From Antedon mediterranea (taxonomy: Eukaryota; Echinodermata; Crinoidea; Comatulida; Antedonidae): 64,000 nt of DNA. The stretch spans positions 14,513,001 to 14,577,000 of the forward strand of contig NC_092674.1 in assembly GCF_964355755.1 (NCBI RefSeq), written 5' to 3'. Position numbers and translations under genes: made by a program. The notes below the pieces were generated by a model. That model did not search any database. It was not told the origin of the DNA and saw only the letters and a program-made list of their open reading frames with translations. This document shows, in pieces, positions 24,840 to 37,469 of this stretch (its first letter is position 1; each line of letters starts with the position of its first letter).

Positions 24840-24906
24840 TCGCCCCAACCGAGACTCGAACCGAGATTCCGGAACCTTCTGTTTGTTAACCATTAGACCA
24901 CTGGGC
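24840..24906 (-). tRNA. tRNA-like sequence, minus strand (pseudogene or SINE head)
   Basis: The minus strand reads GCCCAGTGGTCTAATGG (A-box) and TCGGTTCGAGTCTCGG (B-box) at tRNA spacing. The acceptor stem pairs poorly and no good anticodon stem forms, so I treat it as a tRNA-derived promoter remnant. It faces the tRNA-like sequence at 24631. Confidence 0.45.
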
Positions 24907-24974
24907 TTTTATGGTATTGTTCAAACTCGATTGGATAGCGACTCTTTCACATTCTCGGCGTGGTACGGCGGAAC

Positions 24975-26181
24975 GCGATTTTTTTTTTCGTACATAAGTT
25001 GGGGACCCCATCATGAAACGTCACAAAATAAACATGAATAATTCATCAGTTAAATTTTCTTGTTCCGTGTGCACCCAAGCGTATAGCAACAAGAAGTGAT
25101 TACACAAGTGCGGTACGATTCTAGGCCTATCTCCGCTGATTTCATAATAGAGAATAGCGGAGTTTTGTGTGGATTGTCGAAATAATCAGCCTTTAGTTTA
25201 TGGTGTTTTTAATATAGTTTATTACTAAAGAATTACGTGTTAAAATTATAGTTTCTATTGATACTATTAGGCCTAATTACTAGTCTCTAAACCCCTGTAT
25301 ATTCTAGTAGTAGTAGCTGTGTGGGTGTGTGTGACTTGTGTCTTTGGGCTATGTCCAATTACTACTTAGTTTAATGTTTTGCCTAGCTGTCGATTAGCCT
25401 CGACATATTTTGCATAGTGGACGTGTGTGTGAAGAAGAGTGCGCGAAGGCAATCACGTGAATTGACCTAGAATCCTAGGCCTATTATTGTAGAAAGAATC
25501 GTATCGCAGTTGTTGTTCCGTGTGCACCCAAGCGTTCTTGGACATAGCCCAAAGAAAGCTTAGACCCACAAGAATAAAGAATGTGTATAATTTGTGTACT
25601 GTATTTTTTTAATTCTGCTATCAATTATCAAACAATATGCAATGTACTCAAAGGAACTTTAAAAATGCGCGTATATGAACACATGAGATGGGAAGATTTG
25701 ACCCACGAGAATAAAAAATGTATTTTTGTGTAATGTTTATTGTTTAATTTTGCTGACTTATTACTCGGATTGTGTCATACCAAAGATAGTTACACTATCT
25801 TTGGTCATACCTAACACACACACACGTCACACACATCCACACAGCTACTACTAGAATAGACATGGGTTTAGAGACTAATAATTAGGCCTAATAGTATTAA
25901 TAGAAACTATAATTTTAACACGTAATTCTTTAGTAATAAATTATATTAAAAACACCATAAACTAAAGGCCGATTATTTCGACAATCCACACAAAACGCCG
26001 CTATTCTTCAACAGCGGAGATAGGCCTAGAATCGTACCGCGTCCGCACTTGTGTAATCACTTCTTGTTGCTATACGCTTGGGTGCACACGGAACAAGAAA
26101 ATTTAACTGATGAATTATTCATGTTTATTTTGTGACGTTTCATGAGGGGGTCCCCAACTTATGTACGAAAAAAAAAATCGC
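24975..26181. mobile_element. Foldback element, ~360-bp inverted arms, perfect 9-bp target duplication
   Basis: Arms 24975-25334 and 25826-26181 are near-identical inverted repeats starting GCGATTTTTTTTTTCGTACA. The element is bracketed by CGGCGGAAC at 24966-24974 and 26182-26190, a perfect 9-bp direct repeat, as expected for a target-site duplication. Long arms with 9-bp duplications are characteristic of Mutator-like elements. The ~490-bp centre holds an extra partial copy of arm sequence (CCGTGTGCACCCAAGCG at 25517), a direct repeat near 25560 and 25690, and a short hairpin (ACCAAAGATAGT); it has no coding frame. It is a non-autonomous element, young judging by arm identity. Confidence 0.85.
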
Positions 26182-26339
26182 CGGCGGAACAGCACTAGTC
26201 CCTCAATTGTACGCACGCGCACCAGAGATCAAATTGATACGCCCTTATCTTTCAGTATTTTATTCACGAAGCGGGGTCTCAGAAGAGATACATATCACAG
26301 GCACAAAATAAATGGGACGATACATCTGTAACATTCATT

Positions 26340-28570
26340 TATTTCATTTTCATATATTTATTCGATATCAGAAATGTCTTGTGACCCCAAATGCAACAAA
26401 GTCACCATAACATCATATGTCTGGGGCCCCAGAAGAATTATTTATCAATATACAAAATACATTTAAAAACATATAAAACTGGTAAACTTAAATGATTTCA
26501 AACTGGATTCGAATTAAGAATCAATAAAATGTTGTTTTAACTGCCTGAGGAAAACAAACAAAAGAGAGGACAGACGAGTCTTTAAGAGAGGAAGGAAGGG
26601 AAGACCAAAGGGAAACGGTGGATAGGATTTGAGAGAGTTTGTACGAGCATAGAGATGTTTAAAAGTGAGGGAGTCAGAATAACGAGAATTGATTACGATA
26701 TGATCAGTGACACAAATACAAAAACTAATATATACAGACATCGAAAGACAAACGAGAGTATACGCCTGGTGGCACGCCGCTGGGTTTGTTCAAGTCCATC
26801 AGAGTGCTTGGCGTAAACTGGTCCCCATGCTGGTAGACCATACTCAATAATGGGTAATACCATGGTTTTTTTAAGACAGGAGATTGCCCCAAGAGAACTG
26901 TCACCAGCATGGGAGAGAATAACACCAAGCATCCTACTCGACTTTGACATAACCTGAGAAATGTGAGCATCCCATGAAATCGTATTATCTAGATGCACAC
27001 CTAAGTACTTGTGGCTGGGAACAGCTTGAAGTACATCACCATTAAGAAAAAAGGTAGGCTGAATAAAACTATACGTTTCCTGGGTATGTACATAATCTTT
27101 GTTTTGGTGGTCTTAAAAATCATTTAATTAAGAGATGCTTAATGTATTGATATCAGTGTGGAAATCATTGATATCATTATTGCACAAAATATGCAGAAGT
27201 ACATAATCAGCAAATAAAACACATGGAGAAAAAATATTTAAACTAATATCATTTACAAAAAGCTTAAAAGGCACAGGGCCGATACAACGCCCTTGATGCA
27301 GCTGGGAGGGATAAAGAAATTTCACCATTAAAACATACATGTTGATATCTATTAGTTTAAAAAGATGAAATTCAATTCCAGACAGCACCTTGTATATTAA
27401 AATTAATTGCTTATGTAATAAAATATCATGGGGCATTTTTGTCAAATAGTTTGTTCATGTCAAGAAATATTATTTATATTATTATTATTATTACTATTAC
27501 ACCAGGGTTACGTTGGTCGAGAAAACGAGACCATTCGTACGTAGCATTTGTTAGCTGAGTAAGGCAAGATAAAAGGGAGTTAACATGTAGAAATGCATTT
27601 AAATTATTCGCAATTATCCTTTCAAGTACAAACTATAGAGGTGAAGGCAACAGGACGATAATTGTTCAAATGTGACTTATCGCCTGACTTATGTACAGGG
27701 GTAATATTTGCTATTTTCCATTCAGTAGATAGCTCTCCTGACGCTAGTGACTTGCGAAAAAGTAGCAAAAGCGGAATGGATATTGCACTAGATATTGGTT
27801 TGAGAAGTGTTGGTGTTATTTTATCAGGATCAGGTGCTGAATTTGATTTAGGGTTACAAATTGCCATATCCACATCGGTGGGTGCTAAGTCGATGTCAGA
27901 GAGAGCTGGTACTGGCAGGGTACATTTAAACGCATGATGGACTTAGCTGGTAAATGAACGAAAAGCATCGATTTCAAACTCAACAGCCATGATCACTTTC
28001 TAAAGGATTTTCGACAACAATTGCGTAGATTATAAGCATTGTTGGTGAACAGAAGATCAATGATAGAGCCATCGTTGGCATTTAATTGAGGTCGTGTAGT
28101 TTCCTGAACAAGTTGATCCATATCAGTGGTCAGATGATGTGGAGCAGATGGCCAGTCAATATTAAAACCTCTAATTATGATTACTCCACTGTAATTGCTG
28201 AAATCAGTCTGACAAATGACTCCACGAAGGAAGTCCAATATAAAATCAGAGATGAAGGAGGCATATAGACCAAACCGAGAAGCCATGATGGGTGATCTTG
28301 TGTGATACTAACCCACACCATTTCGATGACAGGATCAGTAGCAACCAGGCTCGGATTTAGGTCTGGTTCTATATGCCACCACCTAAGCTGTGATGATTTC
28401 TGTCTTTCCGAAAGATTTCATATTAGACTTGCAAAATGGAGCATACTTAAATCATCAGAGTTCTGCATCCATGTTTCAGTAAGGCAGATGATATCGACAC
28501 TGGATGGTTTCGAATTACAAAACACGGCCAGGTCCAGTGATCTATTGCTAATATTCGGAAATTCGACAAC
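26340..28570 (-). mobile_element. Decayed non-LTR retrotransposon (endonuclease + RT), minus strand
   Basis: Reading the minus strand from 28570: VDIICLTETWMQNSDD (endonuclease L-T-E-T-W), WLLGLVY, IIIRGFNIDW (degraded G-D-F-N), DGSIIDLLFTN; then SAPDPDKITPTLLKP and WKIANITPVHKSGDKSHLNN (RT N-terminal motifs), LFVNDISLNIFSPCVLFADY (palm; the catalytic F-A-D-D reads F-A-D-Y), and the C-terminal HLDNTISWDAHISQVMSK near 26990. Several frameshifts and stops break it. The tail near 26340-26500 is rich in AATAAATATATGAAAATGAA. The motif style suggests the CR1/jockey group. It is 5'-truncated and cannot be active. Confidence 0.85.
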
Positions 28571-29180
28571 ATACAAGATTGATTTATTTTGTCATATAAA
28601 GTTGTTTTTTTTTTATATATGTCTACACTTTAAACGGCTTCACAACAATAACTTCTACAATCTAAATCTAACATCTTACAAACTCCAATTTTTCTATCAG
28701 GGAAAAGTGAAATTACACGGAAAACCTTACATCAAATGTCACAAACCACCGTAACTTCGATTACATAATCAACGGATGTGCACTCAAGAAGTAATTGCTT
28801 TGCGCATGCCCATACATTTTTGCAACGTGTTGGTCGCTACACTGGTGTAATTTCACTCCCTCTGGTTCTACATCCATATATATATAATGATCATTCCTTA
28901 TACTTATTATTCAATGTACTACTATTTATATAAATAGTATAGACTACTTCTAGAATATTGCTCTTGTACATTGTTCCTTGGAGTAATTCTTTCTTTTTTT
29001 TTTTTTTTTCTTTAGAGAAAATAGGACGTTAAAGAACATGATATTTAGAATTTGTAGCTAAATAAAGTGTGCCAACTTCCTCGGACTCTACTGTTATGTG
29101 TACATTTATCATAATTCAAATATCAAACAATTAGACGTCAACATTATCCGTCAATATTTTAAGTTACAAGGTCACACGTT
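28571..29180. other. Flank between retroelement and TCGG element
   Basis: Includes possible extra 5' sequence of the decayed element up to about 28750 and a T16-type run near 28990. No gene seen. Confidence 0.4.
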
Positions 29181-29183
29181 TTT

Positions 29184-29886
29184 AGTCGCGTGGAAGCGAC
29201 TCTATAGTTCACTATGTCGGTCGGTCGGTTGGTCTGTCGGTCTGTCGGTCTGTCGGTCCGGTATCACTATGCGTTTTATCGCTTTCTGACCTTATCTTGA
29301 TATCAGTTTATTCTAGCTAAGTCAATTTTTCACAGTATATTCCTTATGGACAGGAATCGATGTGGTTATGTTTTCACGGTGCGCAATAAAAAATTACGCG
29401 GTCTACGCATGATTTAACGAAATCACGTTTGTAATCATATCTTCACAACCATGAATCACAATTAAATAAAATTTGGTACTCATAAATTTCAGGGCATAAA
29501 TCATCATATGGCAATACAATTACGTGCGTAGCGCATGTAACGCATGCGTACGCGCACTTAAAATTTTCAAAATTTATTTTCGACGAAATAAGAGTACGTT
29601 TCAGGCAATTTTAAGCGTTTACAAAATTGCCATGAGTGCGCAGATTTTTGCGCGCGCACTGTGCGTTAAATGTTGTTGCGCACTCTTTTTGCCCGATTTC
29701 TGTTTTCTTGACTTACTTTTCAACTCGAAATTACGTTATACGAGCACGTCAAAAGTGACAGGCTACGCACGTGTAAATTAAAAAAATATAACTGTTTTTA
29801 AACATTTCAACATTTTTAAACATGTTCAGTAATTTCGGTCAGTTGGTAGGTTGGTCGGTCGGTCGGTAAACACTAAGCACGCAACT
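29184..29886 (+). mobile_element. TCGG-repeat element, ~700-bp copy
   Basis: The left end AGTCGCGTGGAAGCGACTCT is followed by TCGG/TCTG tetranucleotide repeats; the right end carries TTGGTCGGTCGGTCGG then CACGCAACT, an imperfect inverted match to AGTCGCGTG. The interior is CpG-bearing (GCGCGC, ACGCATGCGTACGCGC) and non-coding. Nearly identical to 53225-53920. Confidence 0.8.
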
Positions 29887-30354
29887 GCAGCCATCTATAT
29901 GGCCTTGTTATATTCTAGGTTTACAATATTTGCTCAAATAGATCTACGTCATTCCGACTTTTTTTCCATTTTTTTTTCATCACATAATTATAGGCCTACG
30001 TGAAATAATGTTGAGTTCCTGAATCAATGTTCAGCAATATCTTGCTAGATTTGATTTGTAAGAAATTACTGCGGATATTCCGTACATTGAGAACACTGGT
30101 TAAATCGGAAATAATTACGGGTGGGAAAGTGACTTAATTGTTATATGATGCATTAGTAGGATTTAAATAAATTCATTAAGCTAGGATTATATTTGATGAA
30201 TTATAATGTATTCATATATTCATTTAGAATTATTTTCTATGGTAAAACAATAAGTTGTAATGGTCCGACACGATTAAATCAAAAGACTGATTTGATGATT
30301 GATTATAGAAATATATGTCTATGATTTATTTGAACAATAAATGAGATGTCCCTA

Positions 30355-30560
30355 CCCCTACCTGTATCCGGACAACTACCCCCTGGAAAATTACCGCCCG
30401 GACAACTACCACCCGGACAACTACCCGCCTGGGACAACTACCACCCGGACAACTACCCGCCTGGGACAACTACCACCCGGACAATTACCCCTAGGACAAC
30501 TACAGTACCCTCTAGAACAACCACCCCTAGGACAACTACCCTTACAACAACACCTCTGAA
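30355..30560 (+). repeat. Minisatellite of GGACAACTACC(A/C)CC(C/T) units
   Basis: About a dozen imperfect 15-17-bp units. The open frames across it (Pro/Gln/Leu- or Thr-rich) are produced by the repeat and have no other gene signal. Confidence 0.9.
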
Positions 30561-30816
30561 CAATTTTTTTTAAACCTAACAATATTAATTAGTTGATTAC
30601 ATTAGACGATTTGAAAATCAACCGCTATATATTTATTACAACATAGATTACAAATGTTAGTCGATATAAGACCGGTAGAATATGTTAATAATTTTACGTC
30701 AAATATTGAAAAATGTATAGTGTACGGTACATGGCCTATATGTAGTGCCCTCCTTGCACACAATTTGATTTCAATTGGCACCAAAAGAAGCAGCTTGTTA
30801 ATTTGTTACCAATCTT

Positions 30817-31055
30817 AGTCGCCCAGAGGATAATTGTCCCAAGCTATCGTTATCCTAAGGAGTAGTTGTCTTAAAGGGTAGTTGTCCTAGAGGGTAGTAA
30901 TATTACTGTAGAGTGAGTGGTCCTAGGGGGTAATAGTCCTAGGGGTAGTTGTCCTAGGGAGTAGTTGTCCTAGGAGGGTAATTGTGTGTGGGGGGTAGTT
31001 GTCCTAGAAGGGTGATTGTCCGGGTGGTATTTGTACAGGTGGTAGTTGTCCTAGA
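30817..31055 (-). repeat. Mirror-image minisatellite of GGGTAGTTGTCCTAG units
   Basis: Imperfect units complementary to those at 30355-30560, about 260 bp away. Confidence 0.9.
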
Positions 31056-31859
31056 CCCATTTCTACTAATATAGTCTAATAACTATTTTTCATCAATCTC
31101 ATTTGAAACACATACTCGCGGCTGAGGCTAAGATGTAAAGAAGTAGTATAGTGTTTTTTCATATATATTAATTGTTGCTTGAAGGATAAATATACTTAAA
31201 TCTCCTGAAATAGGCCTAAGTAATAAGTGTATAGTCGCAAATCATTGTGCGCTTTAGTATTTTTTAAATAAATATTGCACGGTGTTAAATAATGTAAGAT
31301 AAACAACAAATTAATGTAGTTGCTTTAATAACAAAAATAAAGTGACTACTCACTCGTTATCCGAGGCAATTATTGCATACACGGATAACATTCTTGGTCA
31401 GAATCCATACTGTGGCGCGGCGGTTCAGCACAGGAAAATCTCTATCTACATGCCTCTCGTGAATAAATCCATAAACCTTTTATACGGTGTTTATATTAGT
31501 GAGAAGTTACACACACACAAATAAACACTACCGAAACCTGAACATTCCTTTTATAAACAACTAACTTCAGGTACTATTTTTAAATCCATACTAAAAAAAT
31601 AAAAACTATAATAATTATACGCAGAGGCAAAGAGCTGTGTTGTACAATTTGCGTAACGTACCATATTTTTAGTGGCTCCGCCTCAAACGTAGTTTTCCTA
31701 TTCCGACTCTAACTAGGTAGGTATAAGCATAATGGGCGAATTTGATATAATTTTCAAGTTTTTTCATACAACTTCGTTTTGTGGGTGTTTTTTTTTTCTT
31801 AAATTACCATACGTTTTGTATATTTAGCTTTCAGATTTTTTCATGGGGGAAATTCAATT

Positions 31860-31953
31860 TTTTTTTTCGCTGTACAACTAAAAATAGTCAAAAACACATG
31901 TTTGAAAAGATAGACATGTTTATGACTATTTTTAGTTGTACAGCGAAAAAAAA
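31860..31953. repeat. Perfect 31-bp-arm hairpin
   Basis: Arms 31860-31890 and 31923-31953 are exact complements (CGCTGTACAACTAAAAATAG within each) with a 32-bp loop. Recent origin or selection on the stem is implied. Confidence 0.9.
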
Positions 31954-34250
31954 GAACAAAAATTAAAGTTTGAAATAAGCGCTAAGTATCGCAGGGAAAA
32001 TAAACGAAAATGTGTAGGGCCTGAGTAGGCCTAGATGAAAGTGATGTCATCTAAGCATTATGCCGGTCAGTGATAGTTAACATCCTTTGATTTTAGGATA
32101 TTATCAATATTTTAGATTGTACAAGGTAATAACAGAAATCAATACATCGAAATTATAGACAGAAATTAAACATCGAAGAATACTAGACTAGTGAACTTTC
32201 CGGTACGATTACCAAAGTACAATAAAGGACGTCAGAAGAAGGTTAAATGCGTTCGATAGTGCCTGCTGAATTATGTTCCAATTTTAAACCTTAAACAAAA
32301 ATATGATCCTCTAATCAGAGAACAGGAACATCAATTATCTCTGAATACGGTATTGTGCGGGGTATGTTCAATTCGATTGTGATGATTTAACTGCTCATTT
32401 ATCTCGAGTCTTCCTGTTTTAGCGGATATTCGATGTTTTCCAAGGTCACCTAATGGCAATTCGTTTGCACTCAACGTTATTTTTTTAAACATAAAAAGAG
32501 TGCAGTATGACCATGATGCATGGCCCTTGGTGTGCTACAGAACGGACTTGATCTTACGAGTAAGTACCTAATTAACCATTCTCTAACCACTGCAAAATGC
32601 ATGCTAGTCACGTATCCAGCTAACAGTCAAAACCGTTGTCGGAGAATCGATGATGTACCCCTTTTTTGTAAGACTAAGGAGGATGAAAAGCACCCTAACA
32701 TTCTTAATCGAGCACTGAGTCTGAGGTAAACACATTAGGCCTACAGTATTTGACTTTGTTTAACACAATTTAACATTTGGTAAGATAGGCATACTATTTC
32801 ATTTAAGAAGTACACTAAAATCCAACTGTCAAATAACCTGTACCTAAACATGTATTTGTTATATCATAGTTTTGGTATCCTAGTATAATTCATAAATTTG
32901 GAAATCGATTCGGTTTTATCACGGAGATCCATAACTGTATTACAGTACATGATTAATCATAATATTATTTGTAATTATTCGACAAAATATTTGAAGTAAA
33001 CATAACTGATTTATGATCAACCATTAAAATAGATTCACTTTATTTAAGTCCTATCATTTATTTGCTTTTGCAAGATCCTCTGTATACATTTCTACTTAAT
33101 TTTTGTGAGTGTGTATTGTAATTATTATAACAATAATGAGTATGAACTGATAATAACGGCATAGCGCCATCTTATAGGTATATAATTTATATTTCTATTT
33201 TTATTTGTATTAAATAAATTATTCTATCGATTTACTTTATTATTAGCCAAACTGTTGATTTGTCTCAAATTGATGTTCATGTTGATGTTCTGCTGCTTCT
33301 CTAAGTAAACAAAGTATTTATTTTTTTAAAGAGTTAATCTGTGGGGGTATAGCCTTTACAGTTTACACGTACAGTGGTCACCAGACCATAACGCCAGTCA
33401 CGAGTCAGATTGACAACGACAGCATGCTTGTTGTATATTTCATTGGTTTTCTTTTCCTCATTTACAACGTCCACTTTAGCCTATGTAGTAAACCCCTTAA
33501 CAGGAGTGGTGAAACATATTTCCACTCGTTCAGTTCATTTTCAGGGAAAGTGTGTCCACTTTAATAGGGGTGTATGCCTACTAAAGTTCTATTCAAGTTG
33601 TTAGCAATCTAAGTAATTGTATCACGTACACGTGCTGTGTATTTATAAAATTACCAATACGTTAATTAGACTAATTGTGTATTCAAAAGTTTTATTTTTT
33701 AGTTCTGTTGATTTTTTTTTTTTTTAATACTAACATTATTGTTTTCATCGTTTGAAATTAAAGCAAGCCATCAAGATTATTAAAACTGATAACACAAATC
33801 ACAGCATCCTGCGGTTTCAAATTGTGTTTATAAGTGGCAAATATTTTCACTGTGGTGTGATATTAAAAAAACAAGGAAATAATAGGTTGTTGTAATTGTT
33901 TATTTGGTATCTCAGACATTTTATAAGTTGTAACAATATAAACCTATACTGTATTATTAGAAATATCATGACATCACTAGTTTCAGTTCTATTGTTTGAG
34001 CTTAGTCTAACGAAAAAGACCGAATGGAATTGTTTCTCCTTTGTGCGCGATACAGTGACCAATTTCATTCTTTATATACAATGTAGGCTAACTTTTAAAT
34101 AATAAAAAACATACATGATACTGTACATGCATTTTAATATGTCATATTCTACATACCAGTATGAGATATAATTGTTATTAGGCCTATTACATTTTTTATA
34201 TAGTTATTTATGAAAGCATTTATGGTGTTATGTATGTCTGTATATCATGA
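31954..34250. other. Non-coding stretch
   Basis: No domain, tRNA or clear repeat recognised. The short frame at 33410 resembles a leader peptide but has no ATG at its start. Confidence 0.5.
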
Positions 34251-34256
34251 CAAAAA

Positions 34257-34417
34257 GCTTAGGACTGATTGGACGACGTTTAAGACAACAGGGTGTGGGG
34301 CTTCTCAATCAAATGCACGGCCACGACTAACACCAAGGCTTAGGACTGATTGGACGACGTTTAAGACGGCAGGGTGCAGGACTTTCAATCACATGCACGG
34401 CCACGACTAACACCAAG
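34257..34417. repeat. ~80-bp direct tandem duplication
   Basis: Two adjoining copies share AGGACTGATTGGACGACGTT and GCACGGCCACGACTAACACC with several differences in between. Confidence 0.9.
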
Positions 34418-36425
34418 TTAAATTATTCCAGTGAATGTCAGTGAATGGAATTATTTTTATTTTAATAGTTTTTCTTCTCTATAATACTGTTCTGCTCTAA
34501 ACTATAGGAATTATTCTACTCTTTAATTAAAGCATTATACTCTGTTATGATCGTGTAAAATACAAAGCGTACCGTAAGTTTCCAGCAAATGCTCATAGGA
34601 TCATATACAAATTGCAACTAAATGAATTATTCTTATGAAACAACGTCTCGACACTGTATGATTATATTTTCGCTGTTTTTGAATGCCCATATTATATGGA
34701 ACATATAGTAGCCTACTGTAATCTTAACCGCATTTAATACAGTATTTTCAAACTTCGCCGTCAAAAAAGTGGTGAAAACCAGATAATTTAATATTAGATT
34801 TCAATTTGTAGAGAACGGAAGTAGACTGTATTGTTGGGAAACACGATGAAAACTAATTCGTTCAAATTAAGTCTAGGTTTATCGTTCAGCACCGGAAATA
34901 TCACCTTGATATAAATAATTTTCCATGAAAAAAAAATTGAGTTCGATGACATTAAAGGAGCAAAGACGCAATGGGAAACATATTTACATTTAATCATTAA
35001 AGGTAAAAGTAATTTCTCAAGGATATATGGAATTGGTTTTTTCTATTTAAGGCGTGGGAATTACAATTTTTATCAAATGAAAATTTAGAAAATGATCGAA
35101 ACACATAATCTGTGTATCTACATCTGTGAATTCAATTTTTCCTACTGTATCTCAACATAAATGTGGCATTATCTGTCCAGTGTCATAGGCAAACTCTTGT
35201 TATCGATCGCATCACATGTGACGCCTGTATTATGCTTATGTTAGGGCCTCGTGTGGGTTAGAACTATGATACACCTGATACTGAGCGACCTTTATGCAAC
35301 ATACATGCTCATGAATGCTTTTATTATTGCTTTTTCTTTTATATCTTTGTTTATTTTCGTAAATGCTGTTGTTAACCATACCTTGATGTTAAGATGAATG
35401 TTAATAAATTTGAATTTGGATACAGACTACACATGTTATACACACACTGTATTAATGCCTAAGATAAGCTATAGACATATAGACAAATTATACATACAGT
35501 ATTGACTCATTGGCTTTCTAGTTCCAGCTCTAAATATTATATATATTAGCCCACATCTTGAATTTTCAGAAAAAGAATTGAAAACTTTAAACAGTGAAAT
35601 TGCGGATGTAAATACATAAGATATTAGGTTAATAATTGCAATACACTCAACTCATTGTTTACAATGTTGTCTTGATATGTTTTAAATTCAGGTGTAATTA
35701 TAGAGTAAGTCATAACAATGCAATAATGTATAATTTATTTATTCTGTGAAACTGGTAATTACCACATTTAGAAATGTTCATTCAATACGTTTATCATTGG
35801 AAATCACAAAGAGAAATGTGTAGCAAGTTGCACTTTCTCATTACAGAATTGATCAATCCTAATGATGTACTGTTAACTTAGTTTATGCACTCATCAGTCA
35901 TAGAAATTGCTACTTCATTCAGATAAAAGTTACCGTTCCTTTGTCAACACTCTTTTTCAAGTGCTTATCGTTAATAATTTCCTTTTATAATTCCGTTTTA
36001 TTTGTGAACACTAAATTCAATTTAATCATCATGACCGGCGTCATCATCAGTATTACTACACAGTACACTCTCCAAGATGACTCCGTGAATCTGTGCTTTC
36101 TTAATTTCAAAATCTTCATTTTCTCTTTGTACCTGTGCATAGTTTATTTACAGTACCTATCAGGGCGATTATTTTCCATAATTCTGTCATTTGTTTGTTT
36201 TCATACGCTAGTATTTCTAAATAGTTTGATATTTATCATGATTTTTTCCTTTTTAATTAAGCTATCCACTATAAGTCTAACGCCAACTTGTCGGTAATGT
36301 CTATCTATTGTCGCCTTGCAATCCTTAAGTCCAAGGTCAAAGTCAAATAAATAGGATATTTAGATTAATTGTACAATTAAAATTTGGGTCACACACAAGA
36401 AAGACAAATTCAGATAAATTGTTTT
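34418..36425. other. Non-coding stretch
   Basis: AT-rich. A hydrophobic frame near 35941-36297 has no ATG at its start and no domain; nothing else seen. Confidence 0.5.
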
Positions 36426-36841
36426 CACACATGAGCATACTAATCTATCTTTACGGTACGTACGGTAACTAATACTGTAGAAAGATAATGGATATGATTG
36501 GTTACACTATAACCTAATTTGTATCTAATACTATCATTATTTACCGTTACATTTTTATTTTAAGAAGACGATCAACGTCATTTTTATTTCAAGAAGACAA
36601 TCAACGTCATTTTTAATGTTTTAAACATGATTGCACACATGAGCATACTAATCTATCTTTACGGTACGTACGGTAACTAATACTGTAGAAAGATAATGGA
36701 TATGATTGGTTACACTATAACCTAATTTGTATCTAATAATATCATTATTTACCGTTATATTTTTATTTTAAGAAGACGATCAACGTCATTTTTATTTCAA
36801 GAAGACGATCAACGTCATTTTTAATGTTTTAAACATGATTG
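36426..36841. repeat. 208-bp tandem duplication
   Basis: Copies start at 36426 and 36634 (CACACATGAGCATACTAATC) and differ at only a few positions. Each copy holds a shorter internal duplication of AAGAAGACGATCAACGTCAT. Confidence 0.95.
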
Positions 36842-37199
36842 TATCCCTTGGCCTGTACATTCCAGCCTTGACCTTTAATCACTCGTGCTAATCTCTTTAA
36901 TATAATAACAATCCTGAACGTGAACGAATAATCATCACTTATCAGTCTTTTCGTCTTTAAATTCGATTTATAAATTCTAATTGTCGTGCCGTAGTCTTTA
37001 TTTATAGCTCAATTCCATTTCATTATGTATTTTTACCTCTGTTTTAGATTACCTTGTTACGTCTATCGTGTCAAATAAAGTTAGTTAATACTTACTGTAT
37101 ACAAACACCATCAATGTACGGTATAATACTCAATTTTTAAAATAGATTGAATTGAAATATATATTTATACTGGGTAACCTCTTCAGTCAAAGACTGGTC

Positions 37200-37462
37200 T
37201 CCCAGAGGGCCCAGTTGGTGATCAGTGGCTGTGATGTACTAATACACCGGGGTAACCCCCTACTCGTCTAGAAAGATGTACTAGGTTCTTTAAAGTGCAC
37301 ACGAGCAAGTTGTGTACACTGGACCTACGGTTTATAGTCCTTATCCGAGAAGACTCGTTCTACCACCAGAACCATGGAGTGAGTGAGCCTCGAACCTCTG
37401 CCGATGTTATGGCTACGTGATTACGGTTCCACTGTCTTAACCGCTCGGCCACTCACCCACCC
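37200..37462 (-). mobile_element. tRNA-derived SINE, minus strand
   Basis: The minus strand starts with a tRNA-like head, GTGAGTGGCCGAGCGGTTAA (A-box, Leu/Ser-type) and GAGGTTCGAGGCTCACTC (B-box). Then comes a body with AGTCTTCTCGGATAAGGACT and CTAGTACATCTTTC words shared with 20625-20690 and 40815-41010. The last block holds GGGGTTACCCC. Confidence 0.7.
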
Positions 37463-37469
37463 TAGATCA

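Noticed and set aside
28302-28754. 150-codon plus-strand frame
   Set aside because: It is the antisense of the decayed endonuclease region of the minus-strand retrotransposon.
30341-30573. Pro/Gln/Thr-rich repeat protein
   Set aside because: Overlapping frames are all open because of the 15-17-bp minisatellite; no leader, domain or splice signals.
33410-33604. Leader-like short protein
   Set aside because: Starts at TTG, no ATG, and no similarity or splice evidence.
35941-36297. Hydrophobic 118-codon open frame, possible membrane protein
   Set aside because: It does not begin with ATG, has AT-driven Leu/Ile/Phe composition and no domain or splice context.
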